A DNA stretch of 64,000 nucleotides from positions 33,036 through 97,035 of the forward strand of contig JAKSZP010017422.1 in assembly GCA_022478985.1 (NCBI GenBank). The letters run 5' to 3'. The notes beneath the pieces are model-generated. The model saw only the letters and a list, made by a program, of their open reading frames with translations, ran no database searches and was not told where the DNA came from. The position numbers and the translations under genes are program-made. This document shows, piece by piece, positions 11,584 through 23,430 of this stretch. Source of the DNA: Massospora cicadina. Taxonomy: Eukaryota > Entomophthoromycota > Entomophthoromycetes > Entomophthorales > Entomophthoraceae. Numbering within the stretch: position 1 is the first letter of the stretch; every line of letters starts with the position of its first letter.

Positions 11584-12175
11584 GATGACCAAAAATACTC
11601 TAGATCAAGATTTGATATCTCAGTCTATTAAGGTGAGAAATCTAAACCTAATATTTCTAATTCTCAATTTGACTGAAGAAAGACTCTTCAGAGTTATTGA
11701 CCTTCTAAATTTAACCAACCCAAAGAAACTCAGTAATTTGAGATGGCCAAGCAATTCAAAATGACTAATCATTTCAAAGGGGCTAGTCCTCATTAAGAAG
11801 GTTGAGCGCATCTAACTGGAATCTATTAGATATGATCATCACAATTATTATAATAATAATGTTAATCAACAATATTGGTCCTCTGGTAGGAAAGATCTTA
11901 CCTCAGTTGGATCAAGGAAATCCTCGCAAAGAACCACTACATTTTCCCTATAAATATCTCTAGTCTTTAATTAATAAAGTACCTAAATTCTCATCTTGCA
12001 TAGTTTAATTTTGGTCTATTTGCTTACAGGATTCTGTATTTCCAATTGGAACCAACTATAGCAACAGAACTAATAACTTCATTGCAATTGTATCAATCTT
12101 TGCTAGAGCCACAGAACTAATAATTTTGTAGCCTTTGTTGCACCTGCTTATAGAAGTTCTCACAAAATCCCAATA
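11566..12175 (+). repeat. E1 3' LTR
   Basis: This 610-bp copy matches 5065-5676 throughout, with scatt­ered transitions. It begins TGTTGGAG… and ends …CCCAATA, followed by the target duplication ggatc. Confidence 0.93.
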
Positions 12176-12420
12176 GGATCAAATTGTGCAACAATAAATG
12201 CGCATGGTAAAAAAGCTAAAACCCCTAAAGATACATTACAGAAAAGTTTATGTAAAAACAGTTTTAGAAAGTATGGCCTAATGGACTTTTACTTACAATA
12301 ATCCATAGAGACATTACTTCACTTCTATGAGTAATCTGCTTATATCAAGCCAGGAACCTTGTAAGTATCTATACCAGATAATTATTATTATACACATAAT
12401 AACTCAAACCAATAAGCAAC
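12176..12420. other. Older host sequence between E1 and E2
   Basis: This 245-bp AT-rich remnant lay beside the E1 insertion site. No coding motif is seen. Its first five bases are the right E1 target duplication and its last five (gcaac, 12416-12420) the left E2 duplication. Removing the insertions would join it to 5064 on the left and 25081 on the right. Confidence 0.7.
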
Positions 12421-12774
12421 TGTTAAAATTTGGCTTTGTTGACAATCATTTCTAGAAGGTAACTGCACAGGTTCAGCTATGTGCACAATTTGTGTTGCTT
12501 GATAGTAATAGATAGGTAAAAATATTAGTATGATGATTATTATTCATACTTGAATAAATAAACCCAAGGGTTTGTAGCTATTATTGTATATATAATAACT
12601 CACACCAATAAGCAATTGTTGAAATCTGGATTTGTTGACGATCATTTCTAGAAGGTAACTGCACAGGTCCAGTTATGTACATAATTTGTGTTGCTTGATA
12701 GTAATAGATAGATAAGAATAATAGTATGATGATTATTATAAACAGTTAAATAAATAAACCCAAGGGTGTGTAGC
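12384..12774. repeat. 196-bp tandem duplication across the E2 outer LTR edge
   Basis: 12384-12579 and 12580-12774 are two similar copies at an offset of 196 bp. Each contains about 37 bp of outside flank, the LTR start (TG at 12421 and 12617) and the LTR up to the first bases of the SINE. The target duplication gcaac is kept in the outer copy and reads gcaat in the inner. Because both copies end with the SINE's first bases, the duplication came after the SINE insertion. Confidence 0.88.
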
Positions 12775-14463
12775 ATAGTCAGGATGGGCGTCACACTATC
12801 ACCCCTCACAATGCAGGTTCCAATCCCATCATGTCATATATTGCATTTCTGTGCCAAGAGGATATCAATACATGTGGATTCAAGCACCATGCCTTTGTCT
12901 GACTAAGCAAATCAGTTAAGTTAGATCATGTAATCCTGGCCTATAAGAACATGCACAGAAAGGTTTTACCACCAGTACTTGGGTTTTGTCCTCCACTACT
13001 TTATTTCACTCCCTACTCCTAACCCTTCTATCAGTGCAGTATATTTGTCCCAAGGTTGGTCCACCTTGAATAAAAAAATAAACTCAGTTGATTGATGGTC
13101 CAATGCTAAACTTGCAATGATCTACAAAATACTTATTATGTTAACAATTAAGGACTTTTTCTCTATCATGGCTAAACTTAATCCACTCTCAGATTCAGAG
13201 GTTTTCAGCCACAGTTCCCATTATCTGAGTAAGTGAAGATCTGCTGTAAATTTCTGCTTCTCTTTCAAAGATATCCAATTCTTACTCTTTAATATAATAA
13301 AGATTCAACAATTAATGTACTACTACAATAAACTGAAGGGGAATAGAACTTGTTAATGCTAGCTTGATCTTTTATTATAAAATATAAAGTGATATAAATA
13401 TATTATTGATATAAATTAAAAGAAATCATTGTATAAAATGAAAAATTGTTAATGTATGATAACAGGTAGTTAGTCAGCTTCTCTATAGTTGATTTCTCCT
13501 CAATCAGGTACATTTTTACCATAACAGGATAGTCTGATACAAGAGATAAAGAAAGGCTAATGTTAAACAACAGTTAGCTGTTAGTCTTCTTTATAATAAA
13601 TTCCAACCTCAATCAGGTAACCTTTTACACCCCAGTGATTTCTCCCTCACTTCAAGGTACTGGAGAAATAAGTCTATGTCTGTTTTGGCAACCTGCCATA
13701 TAAGGACCTTGGTCAATGTTACCAATTAATTCCTAAAACCTGTATCAACCCCAGGACGGGTGAAACTTTAGTAATAGTTTACTACCCTTGAGCCTATTTT
13801 AACAAATTTGGATCTGCTTATTAAGAATATTATTAGAGAATCTATAGGGAAATTTGGTGCCCAATTCCTTGGTTGTCACCTCAGCCTTGAAATGGCAGCT
13901 GTTGCTGTTGAATTTCCCTGAAAAGTCTCTTTCAGCAATAGTCTTCTCCATTTGGCTAAGGATTCCTCTATTGGTCTCCAGAGACCTAAATGAAAAGAGC
14001 CATAAATTATGTCATTAGTGTTTCTGCTCAATCACAGCAAAGAACCACAAATAGCTTACAACCTACTAAAGTAATGGGACTCTTTACCCATTATAGAAGG
14101 ACAAAAAGTAACTGATTGATTCAATAGTTGCAGGTGGTATCACTTGCCTCACAGCTGCCAATTAAATTCCCAATCAGTTGGTGATGAAACCCAACCAATC
14201 CCAATTTGTGCACCTAATAGTTAATTAACAATCAACTATCAGATGCCTCAATTTCATCAGCACCTCTTCCCAACAAGACCTTAAGCATTCACATGGATCA
14301 ATTCTAATGGATCTAAACCTGGCAAATTACCCATAAACCTGCAGATATTATTAAGCCAAAATCGAAATCAACAGATATCCAATTCATGTGCTAGCAGATC
14401 TTATCCCCCTAGAAAACCAGCAGATAACCTAAGGAGGTGAAAATGTGGGAAAAAATCCCAACG
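12421..14463 (-). repeat. E2 3' LTR (left copy), carrying a SINE and a tandem duplication
   Basis: It matches the right LTR in three blocks, separated here by the 196-bp tandem duplication and SINE copy A and in the right copy by insertion H. The conserved core includes the phrase ATCTATAGGG-AATTTGGTGCCC near 13835, also recognisable in solo LTR S. For the - strand element this is the downstream LTR. Confidence 0.92.
12765..13075 (+). mobile_element. SINE copy A (tRNA-derived head)
   Basis: The left LTR of E2 contains about 311 bp here that the right LTR lacks. The head holds an A-box-like TAGTCAGGATGG and a B-box-like GGTTCCAATCCC, the internal pol III promoter layout of tRNAs. The tail, from GTATATTTGTCCCAAGG to an A-rich end, matches SINE copy B at 50065-50193. 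AAATAAACCCAAG (12752-12764) and AAATAAACTCAGT (13076-13088) flank it; the empty site in the right LTR reads AAATAAATCCAAA. SINEs are copied by a partner LINE, which is not in this window. Confidence 0.82.
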
Positions 14464-14476
14464 CATCCCCCATCTT
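14464..14476 (-). promoter_or_regulatory. E2 polypurine tract
   Basis: On the - strand, AAGATGGGGGATG directly precedes the 3' LTR. Position and purine content fit the plus-strand primer of reverse transcription and support the - orientation of E2. Confidence 0.7.
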
Positions 14477-14909
14477 GCCTAGATTTCCAGTGAGAATAAG
14501 ATTGGGACAGAAGAATGCTGCCTTGGGCCAGGTCAAATGCTTTTTAGTTACAGCAGAGCACAGCCCTTTCAGAACTCAATGCTGCTCATGACAACCATTG
14601 GCATGTGGTTTTCTTTCTTTCTTCCTTGCTGTTGCCTCCTCAGAACGCGGTCCTCACATCCCATTGACATGCTGGCCTAGTCAGTTTGTTCATGCTGATT
14701 CTAGTCCTGGAAAATAAGTTCACTCCAGTCAGGGCATATGACCGTTTATCATTTTCAGGATCTTGGTCCAGCATTCTTGAGTCCTTGATTTTCCTCCTCA
14801 TCCTTAGCAGTAGATTCCTACTGTTAAGTCTTTCTTGTGGCAAAAATAAGAATGATGAATTATATTTGTTCTGGTTATTTTTTCTCTTAGTAAATTTTTT
14901 GCTCATATC

Positions 14910-16039
14910 ATGCTTGATTTTTTATTTTTTGAAGAGCTTATTTCAGAAAATTATAAATTAATTTTGTCAAAATTAGAGTTACTTAGAGCTTATCTACACC
15001 AAAGTGGTTAATGTCAATAATTATAAAAGGTCTAACATCCTCCAGCTTATCCAGCTCATGTCAAATTTGTCTAACTTCCGGTATCAGAAATATCTGGACA
15101 ATCTTTATGCTGAAGATGCCTGCCTCTTTCAATTGGTGAGTCATACTGATCAAAGAAATCTCTTTTATGGTACCCCAGGACCCATACTCAAAGTGAGCGC
15201 ATGTAGGTAGTTATTCTGCTGAACTACCAGAAATGGTATCTGATCTTGATGAAACCAGATTAGCTACCATCTCAAACAAATTGCAGACAATTATACCTCT
15301 TTTATAGGTTCCCAAATTGGACTTTGACATTTTGCTAGATTTGGCTCCTTTTATTAATAATCCCATTATAATTGGTGAGCCTATTAAAGCAATGCCGTCC
15401 AATATAAGTCAGTTGTTTTGTGCCAGATCTAATTTTATTTCAGAGTTCCTTTTTTTAGCTCAGCCAATATTACAAGCCAGCAGTACTTTCATCTAGATTA
15501 ACTATTTTTGGAATCAAATACACTTTGAGCTCCCATATGGAGATGTAAGGAACAGGGTAGCTGAAGCTTCTGTTGAGGCTCTGAACACCTCCAATCTCTT
15601 AAGCATCTTAGCTTGAGATGTTGCAGCCTACGCTCTTCATTTCATGGGCCAAATCCTTTGCAGTTTGACCACAAGGCTTCCAGTCTCCCATAACTTTCAT
15701 AGTTTGTTTTGTTTCTGACTTCAAGAAGCTTGCAGCTATCACCTTCAGGATGCTGTTCATTTATTGCATAACTACCTTGTCTCTGGTGCTTATCATGGAT
15801 AACCCCTTCTAATGGCTCTGATCAGAGGCATGATTCAGCAACATCCTTCCAGTATACCTTTCTCCATGCTGGCCCACATGTCCAACGTTATTGATGAAAC
15901 CTGTCAGCAAGCACTCAAGACCAATCTTCCAGCTTAGGGCCATATCAAGATTACTTGGGGTTATTTGCCACCTGCCTCTATCTTTTCTGCTGTTTTCCTC
16001 CCCAATCTGGAGTATCACATTTAGCTAGTACTGAAATTT
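14910..16039 (+). pseudogene. Extra ORF of E2, opposite in strand to gag-pol; unknown product
   Basis: Three + strand segments follow one another: frame 3 from ATG 14910 (MLDFLFFEELISENYKLIL…), frame 1 about 15005-15190 (…NILQLIQLMSNLSNF…), frame 2 about 15215-16021. The last has only six stops in some 269 codons (TAG 15305, 15494, 15935; TGA 15614, 15716; TAA 15800), then TAG at 16022. The inferred protein is about 370 residues, rich in Leu, Ile and Asn, probably helical, with no zinc finger, signal peptide or enzymatic motif I recognise. It faces pol and ends tail-to-tail with integrase. Extra antisense ORFs in this position are known from some plant Ty3/Gypsy elements, but I see no similarity to name. 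Reality of the ORF: likely; function: unknown. Confidence 0.65.
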
Positions 16040-16590
16040 TGATTCTCTTCCCCTTGTTGCATTCTCTCAAGGCTCAGATTCTGCTCAGTGAACTTGGCTT
16101 TGAGTGGGCCTAGCCCTTGTTAATGTTCAATCTCAAATAGGTCTTGATGGCTTATTCACTCCTACTGTCATACATCCTCCCTCCTCAAGAGGAAACATAG
16201 GAAATATCCTTAAGTTGAGGATAACAAATAATCAAATTATTAAATATATATTCTCTATGATTTTTTACTATTTTTCATATTTTATCAAAATTTTATTTTA
16301 ATTTTCTTATTCTTTTTATGGTACTTGACCTTTTTTGGTTCAGCGGTCCATCTTTTCTTTTATTATCCCCCAAACCAATACCTAAGTATACTCTGACCTA
16401 CCAGTTTTTATGGTTCAGAGTTTTTATATTTTTCAAAACTGAACTATTTATTTTGGTTCACCACCCTTTTTTAGGACTTAACCAAAAATTGTCAGGACAA
16501 CCATTTTTAATGGTTCAGCAGTCCTTTGGGAACATCTTATTATCTTTTTCTTAGATCCACTGCTTTATATACTTCACATGGACCCTGTTT
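16040..16590. other. Spacer between the antisense ORF and integrase in E2
   Basis: AT-rich, with a T-rich part at 16200-16320. The phrase GGTTCA recurs about every 55-60 bp between 16335 and 16520 (four or five times), a weak degenerate repeat. An 78-codon open frame there (16318-16554) is hydrophobic and T-rich and probably not a gene. The two opposed reading units end here, so transcript ends are expected, but I see no defined signal. Confidence 0.4.
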
Positions 16591-16599
16591 AATATTCTT

Positions 16600-17560
16600 C
16601 TATATGTAAGGTTTTTTTAATAAAATATTCATCCATTGCCATCTTGGTGATAATCTTAAACGGACCCAACCACAGCAAATCCAGTTTGTATCTTCTCCTG
16701 AAGCAATGTGTATCATAACAGGCTACTCTATCGCCTACATGTAATTGTGTAATGCCAGTCAGTTCTTATTGTCCATCGTCTTGGCCTCTATCTTTTTAAG
16801 GTTATAGCAAACCTTGTAATTGCATTATGATTAGGATGGTTGATAGTCAGAGTAGGTACTGCTCTGCACTCATCCCCAATGTTGGCTCAACTGCCAAATA
16901 TATAATCAGCAGTAATGCAGCCTTTCTTTAGTACAAAAATTTAAACATTCTTTTTACCCCTTCCCATATGGTGATTAATGTTGTATGCACTTGTCACCGA
17001 AAAGAGGTAGGTTCTCCATATGAAAGTTTTTCCAGCAACTAGCTTCTTCAGCTTTGCGGCCAGAATTCCATTTAATCGTTCTACCAGTCCATTAGTTTCT
17101 GGCTGGTAGGGCTGACATGACTCCTCAGATCCTCATTATTTTATTCAACCCCAGGATCACAAGGAATGTGAAATTCATTCTGCTGTTGCTCAACAAGACT
17201 TGCGGGCATCCATGGTGATAAACAACTTGATTCAGGATGAATCATGTGGTACTTGTAGCATCCACTTTTGATAGTGCCTTTGTCTTGACCCATCTCATTA
17301 GTGATTAATTGCAACTATGATATATTTGACTCCCCCAGTGCTCATGTTCAGGGGTCCCATCTCATCAATGGACACTGCATTCCAGGAAAATCCTGGGTGG
17401 ACCAGTCAATATCTGGTAGTGTTTTTGTGTGGTTTATGCAACTGGCACCCCACGCAGCAAGCCAGATAATTCACCACATAATAGTTGATAGACTCCCAGT
17501 AACAGTACTTGCAAATGTAGTCAGTTGTCTTCTACAGGCCTCCATGCCTAACAACCTTAT
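16600..17560 (-). pseudogene. E2 integrase
   Basis: Reading the - strand: a zinc-finger region at about 17560-17410 (…GGL-KTTDYI… then CVGCQLHKP), the core with LLSNSRMNFT near 17200-17165 where SD-x-G is expected (Asp to Asn), ETNGLVERLNGILAAK at about 17115-17045 holding the third acidic residue, and a C-terminal GPY/F module (…LLWLGPFKIITKM) at about 16680-16635. The domain order is complete, but stops and frame changes abound. No chromodomain follows. Confidence 0.88.
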
Positions 17561-17789
17561 GTGCATCTTGAACTATTATCACTTGTTCTGACAGTTATTG
17601 GAATAGCAGTCATTTTCTGTCAAACATTTAAAATACTTGTACATCCTTGGCTTGGTGTTTTACATCATTTTTAAGCGCACCTTGAATTTCTTGGGGCTTG
17701 TTTCCAATTTATCATTAACCATCTGCTGGAATAGTCTATCAGCCCAATGGTGTACCACTTGGGCCATTGATAACCTTGATAACCCACCC

Positions 17790-18990
17790 ACCTATTGATG
17801 GGCAGCTCCCACTCAATGAAAGATTCCAGAGTTGTAAGCTTGAAGTTTAAGTGTCTATCAGGACAGACGTCCTTCTAGTTCTTTCAGATCATGCAGCCAG
17901 CGCAGGAAGGTGGTCCATCACCACTTTAAAGTGTGTACCATGGATACATACCCAAAAAGCTTGCAGTTGTAAATCACCGTGAGTCATTCACACTCAGTAA
18001 TGGTTTAATTCTTTTTTGTTGCTGATAACATTTGGCTCACATAGGCTACTGGATGCTCGTCTCTGAGTTCATACACTTGTCTCAGGATGGCGCCATTCAC
18101 CATCAACAAAGCATCAGTTTGTACTATAAACTCTTAATAGAAATTCAGATATTACAAAACTGGAGAATCTATGAGGTACCAGCATAACTCATTGAAAGAA
18201 TCTTGAGCCTCTTCGTTCCATACGAATCCTTTTTTTGATTCTTCAGAAAATGGAAATTGGCTCAGCAAATTATGCAAAATCTTGTATGAATCTTCAATAG
18301 TATCTGACTATTACAAGGAACACTTGGATATCTCAGACACTTCTCAGGATGGCCATCCGCTCTATGGCTTCATTATTCTGTAATTGCAGCTGCATCCCAC
18401 TGGAGTTGATGATGAACCCCAGATATTTCAGCTCTTTTTTGAAAAAGCAGCACTTACATAGCTTGATCTTCAGATTGGCTGTGTATAGTCTCTTAAACAC
18501 TTCCTACAAGTGGTACAAATGGTCAGTAAACGTCCTAATGAACAAATTTATATTGTCCAAGTACACCAGGACGCATGACAACTTCAGGTCGTTCAGTATA
18601 GCGTCCATGGCTCTTTGGAACATTGCAGGTTTATTACAAAGATCTCGAGGCATTTGTGTTGGTTGGTACAGAACCTGCGCAGTGATAATCGCACATTTTT
18701 CTTGGTCTTCACTTGGCAAATCAAGTTGCCAATATCCCAATATTAGATCCATAATAGAGAAATACTTTGCTTCTCCCAACTGATCTAGAGCATCATCAAT
18801 TTGTGGTAGTGGATATAAATCCTTCTTTGTTATTTACTAAATCTCTGATAGTTGATCACCACCCAATTGGAGCCATCCTTCTTCTTGATGATCAAGGTAG
18901 GAATTTCCCAGCGGCTTGATAATGGAACTAGTAACCCATGCTCCACTAGTTTGCTGCTTTCCTCTTCCACTACTGCTTCAGCTGCCTTCA
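17790..18990 (-). pseudogene. E2 reverse transcriptase and RNase H
   Basis: On the - strand RT shows PTLIIKKKDGSNWVVINYQ (about 18915-18850), then an open segment 18779-18504 with …LGYWQLDLP…, LCNKPAMFQRAMD and YLDN in place of the active-site YLDD (second Asp to Asn, a G-to-A step). RNase H follows: EFIVQTDALLMVNGAILRQV (about 18140-18070), HPVAYVSQMLSATKKN and …LTVIYNCK…, to about 17850. Both activities would serve cDNA synthesis. The change in the RT site alone would abolish activity. Confidence 0.9.
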
Positions 18991-19429
18991 ACGGTTGGAT
19001 CAGTCTCATCTATATCAGTAAATTTTCCCGGTGTTGACTTTATGGATTACATTCTTTGAACATCCCAAGTCATGAACATCTTGGGCAAAGATTTCCCAAT
19101 AATTTTTAAAAAGTTTGAGAACCTCATCCTGCTGTCCTTCCATCAATTAGCGAGTTGCTCTCAGTTGACCAACAAATTGATATTCTCAGCAACCCTTACC
19201 AGCAATCCCATCTTGGTGAGGGTCCCAAATTCATGGATTTTTGTGATTCCACCATTGGGATAAGATGGACAAATGTGATGATCTGAAATTTTTCAATCTT
19301 TATCAGTTTTGCACTCAGATTTTCAGAAGAACTTGGATTCCTCCATGGCCTGGAATCACTATTCCAGGAGCCACCTATAGCTCTCTACTCTGGACTTCTT
19401 CCATGGGCTACTGACCTCTTCATACAGTT

Positions 19430-19720
19430 GCTATGGTATTTCCAAAATCAATCCTGTATTGACTATAATCTGTGATCCCAGAAGTATGGTGTTTGACATC
19501 TTTGTTTGTAACGGAATTCCACAATTTTCCAGGACTTCCATCAAAATTTCTCATAGTTTTCATCAAACCAATTGGTAACAGATCAAAAAAATGTCTTGAT
19601 TATAGATCATATTAATAAAAATGTTTCTCCTGGTAAGCAGAGTTTCTCCAATTTTCTGATAGATCAGAGGCAGAGTTTGACCCAACATGGTCAATGTATT
19701 GTCCTCAAAGTTACATTTGA
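19430..19720 (-). pseudogene. E2 aspartic protease
   Basis: The - strand reads …ILGSQIIVNTGLILEIP… at about 19490-19435 and YVVKCNFEDNTLTMLGQTLP upstream of it at about 19720-19660. The fold motifs fit a retropepsin, but the catalytic Asp-Thr-Gly reads Asn-Thr-Gly. The region 19730-20440 between this and gag is a degraded linker without clear motif. Confidence 0.65.
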
Positions 19721-20453
19721 CTACATACTTCCTTAAAACTCAGTCTCAATTATATTGTTATATTTTTTATTAAGCCAAAACTATAGCTGGGGCGGATATA
19801 CCAGAGATCCAAATTGGAGTGATAAAGTGCTATATGCTCCACAGGAGATATTATTTTCATGCTGGTGGACCCATATTCTTTCTTATGTTCCAAATTGGGT
19901 AAGATTTTTATTTTCTTCACCAATTTGGTTGAGACAATATTAATTGCACCCTGCTGTCAATAATTGCTTGCACCCATACTCAATCAAATATTATATCAGT
20001 ATATGTATACTAAGAGTATTGTAAAATAGTGTTTACTGAGTATATAGTTGCATTATTTGCTGAATTGAGGGTGTAAATTATTTGCGCCAACAAATCAGGA
20101 AAAGATCCCTTGATTGCACTTAACTTTTTTGACAGGTTTGCTTCATCTAACTTAACCTTGGCCAGTTTATCAGGATTCTCAGCAGATTGATCTTGTCTGC
20201 TAGTTGATGTGCATATGGACAAGCGATCTCCTTAATTAATTCAGGGTTGATCCCCTTTTCCATGGCTCTGGTTACAGCATTGACGTCTAGGTTGATCACT
20301 TGGTAAAGCTGGTATGCATGTCATTATTGACAAAAAGATTGCTGATGTCAATGTCCTCATTAATGATATTGGGAGGAATGAGTTTAACCTCAGCTCTAGA
20401 CTCTTCCACATCTAGGCCTCAGGCCCTTTTCCTGACTCCTGTGCGGGTTTGGC

Positions 20454-21710
20454 TTACTTAGCCTGTATCACATTAATTTGCTTCTTGGGCTTCTTGCTGA
20501 AGCACTGGGCAGCGAAGTGGCTCTTCCTCCTGCACTTGTGACAGCGCATGTTGCTCTTGTCTGTCCATTTAAAGCCCTTGGGTTTATTTCCCAGCATTGT
20601 TTGATTGGGCGATTCCTTAGTGGGTTCAACAGATTTGGTGGTATTTGAATTTCTGACTGCTAGGCTTGAAGCTTCAATTAGGGTCTTGAACGTGGCGCCT
20701 AACATCTTCAAGTGATCCACCATTTGCAAGGTGGTTATTTTGATGACCAACATGAAAGACATCATTTAATGTAAATTGTGACAAGGCTGAAGATCTGCTT
20801 GTAATATGATCCATGCATTTAAAATTGGTCAAGACTTTTTCTATGACCAAAATCTGTGATTTTTGATAGAATTGGTTGGTGAAAGTAGATAAGCTTTCAC
20901 CTTTCAGAAACTGGATCCCCATAAATTTGTGCTTACATTTTGACATATGTGATGGACTTCTAAACTCCTTCATAATTGCAGCCTTGGCCTCAGAATAGGA
21001 CCAGCTTTCTCTATCAAGATGAGTAATACCAATTTTTGGCAGTCAGTATCCAAGCAGTTCATGACTGTCAAAGCTTTTTGTCTATCGCCACACCCAAACA
21101 TAGTCAAGCCAAACAGGTGGAATAATGCAGGTGCATTATCCCAATAAAAGGTGAGTAGTTTTGGCGTGGCTTTAAATTCCCTCTGAATTATCTCTAGCTG
21201 CCACTTGTGGCTCAGCTACTTGACTGACTAGAGGAGTAATTTCAGGGGTCATCTCTGGAATGGTAGCAAATGCAGTTGGCATATTTATAGAATTAGCTGA
21301 TTTCCTAACTGGAATTCTTGCAGTCTTTTCTTCAGAGTTTGTTGCCACATAGGGTTTGCATTCACATTTCTTATTCTTCAGTTCATTGACTTGTCTCACT
21401 AGATGTTATATGCTAAGCTGAGTATAAGCAATCAAACGCAATCTGCTTCACATTCCGTTTTCAGAAATAAAACTTCTCAGATCAACTCTCCTTTTTTCTT
21501 TTTCAGTGACATTGTTTCTCTGAGTAGCTCATTGCTGAAGTTTGAAACTTCTTCTACTTCTTCCTTGATCTTAGTGACTCTCTCCTCTAGGGCAGCAAAT
21601 TCTCTATGATTGGTTGAATTTAAGGTGTTAATATTGATGGTTGCCAACTTTGTCCATAGCTTTCTTAATTCATCCTTATATGACATTGTAGATTGGCTTA
21701 TCTTAATCAC
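20454..21710 (-). pseudogene. E2 gag
   Basis: The first ATG on the - strand is at 21710-21708. The N-terminal 77 residues are charged and coiled-coil-like (…EERVTKIKEEVEEVSNF…). A low-complexity Pro/Thr stretch follows (21399-21172), then a capsid motif (FLKGESLSTFTNQFYQKS, about 20920-20865) and a zinc knuckle CHKCRRKSHFAAQC (about 20545-20505; C-x2-C-x4-H-x4-C). The frame is broken at about 21470, 21170 and 20750. No collagen-like tract is present, unlike E1. Confidence 0.85.
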
Positions 21711-21712
21711 CT

Positions 21713-21731
21713 ACCCCCTGTAGTGAACTTA
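21713..21731 (-). promoter_or_regulatory. E2 primer binding site (decayed)
   Basis: On the - strand, beside the 5' LTR, TAAGTTCACTACAGGGGGT resembles the E4 site TGGTGCTCTCTACAGGGGG and the E5 site TGGTCTCACTACAGGG. The TGG start has become TAA. The shared …CACTACAGGG core suggests one tRNA primer for E2, E4, E5 and W. Confidence 0.55.
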
Positions 21732-22289
21732 TTATTAAAATCAGGCCTTGTTGATGATCATTTCCAGAAGTTAACTGCACAGTTTTGGTTATGTATATAA
21801 TTTGTGTTGCTTGATAGTAATAGTTAGATGGGCAATAATAGTATGAAGACTATTATCCGTAGTTAAATAAATAAATCCAAATGATTGGTGGTTTAACGCT
21901 AAACTTGGAATGAACCACATAATACTGACTATGTTGACAATTAGGGACTTATTTTCTATTCTGGCTGAACTAATCCACTCTCAGGTTCAGAGGTTCCTGG
22001 CCTTAGTTCCCATCATGCTGAGTCAGTGGAGATCTGCTGTAAAGGTCTGCTTCTCTTCTAAGGATATCCAATCCTTACTTCTTATCACACAAAAGAGTCA
22101 ACAATTATTGTACTACAATGATAATAAACTGAAGGTGAATAGAACTTTTTAATGCTATTTGGATCTTTTATTATAAAATATAAAGGGATATAAATATATT
22201 AGCGGAGTTACCCGTGCTTCACTACGGTGTCTATAGAATTTCAGGTGATTCGAATTGATTAATTTAGATTTTATATATAGTTAAGCAAT

Positions 22290-23430
22290 AACTACTCAGC
22301 CAAATCTAATTGCTTAATCGAAGCAACCAAAACCACCAACCACTCAGCTAAAACTAACTGAACTTATCAAATCAACCAATAACTAATCACCCCAAAACTA
22401 AACTGTATCCTATCGATTTGACCAAAAACCATCAACTCACTCAGCCAAATAGAATAAACCTATCAAATCAATCAGATTCTAAATTATTTTAGCTTTTATA
22501 TTGGTAGCTAGCTATCAATAAGTTCAGAAACCATTAAACCTATTAAAAATTCCAACTCCAACCACTTAGCTAAAATCAATCAAGCCTGCCAAATTAACTA
22601 CAGCATCAATCACTTACCTGAAACTATTGAGCCTATCGAATCAACCAAAAAATAAACCACTACTCAGCAAAAACCAATTACGGAACTTACAACAGCCAAA
22701 AACTACCAACTCTTATCAAAATCCTATGAAAAAATCGAATTAAATGAATATGAAAATACCCAGCCAAATTGCTATATAAATTTATTAGAAATATATGTTC
22801 TAGATCTTAAATAGAACTGATATTTAAATTTATATGATTATTTAAATAATTACATATTAGCATTCCGTTCCCAAACTTTATAGAATACTTATGCCAAGTT
22901 TGGTGATTTTTTGGTTATTTGCTCGAGATAATGCATCCGGTATAAATAAATAAACAAAATGATAGTTTTGTAAAGAAAAGTTTGGCCAATTCTTGTTGAT
23001 ACCCAGTTTAGCACAGATTTATTTTTGGGCTTTAAGTTTACCTGATGATCCTAATCAATTCTTTTTTATATTTGTAGATGGTTATTGATAATATTAAAAA
23101 ATCAAATTATATTGAATTAATATAAAATTACCAACCATTCAGCCGTACCCAATTAAACCTATCGAATTAACTAAACCACTTAGCTAAAACCATTAGATTA
23201 AAAATCAACCAATCACCAACCGCTTCGTAACCAAATCTAAATGTATCAAAACAACCGAAATCACCAACCACTTACCAAAATAATTAACTTGTCGAATCAA
23301 CCAATCACTAACTTCTTTATTAAAACCGTTAAGCTTAATCAACCTTAAACCACCAACCGCTCACCAAAACCATTTAAACTATCGAATCAACCGAATATCA
23401 AGCTTCTCGGCCATAACAATATACCGATTT
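22290..23430. repeat. Degenerate ~50-bp minisatellite-like repeat in H
   Basis: A variable unit of about 50 bp recurs in two clusters (about 22300-22740 and 23120-23430). Diagnostic phrases are AACCACCAACCACTCAGC, AAACTAA, CCTATCGAATCAACCAA. The strand is strongly C+A biased and G-poor. Between the clusters lies ordinary AT-rich sequence. Copies are too diverged for an exact count by eye. Confidence 0.7.

Larger units (their letters stand above)
5065..12175 (+). mobile_element. E1: full-length Ty3/Gypsy-type LTR retrotransposon (decayed)
   Basis: E1 has two direct LTRs (5065-5676 and 11566-12175) flanking a + strand internal region in the order gag, zinc knuckle, PR, RT, RNase H, IN, which is Ty3/Gypsy order. 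Flanking 5-mers gggtc (5060-5064) and ggatc (12176-12180) form a target-site duplication with one mismatch. A tRNA primer site follows the 5' LTR and a G-run polypurine tract precedes the 3' LTR. Total length is 7.1 kb, normal for the superfamily. gag and pol are riddled with stops and a few frameshifts, so E1 is not active now. It retains the RT signature YLDD. Its unusual part is a collagen-like tract in gag. Confidence 0.95.

Noticed and set aside
14640..14961. Hydrophobic 91-codon + strand ORF (14686-14961) and its antisense partner (14640-14906)
   Set aside because: T-rich composition makes Phe/Leu runs by default; no other support. The more convincing unit starts at ATG 14910.
22290..23430. 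CRISPR-like array
   Set aside because: Repeat units are degenerate, of irregular spacing and without unique spacers; the DNA is eukaryotic.
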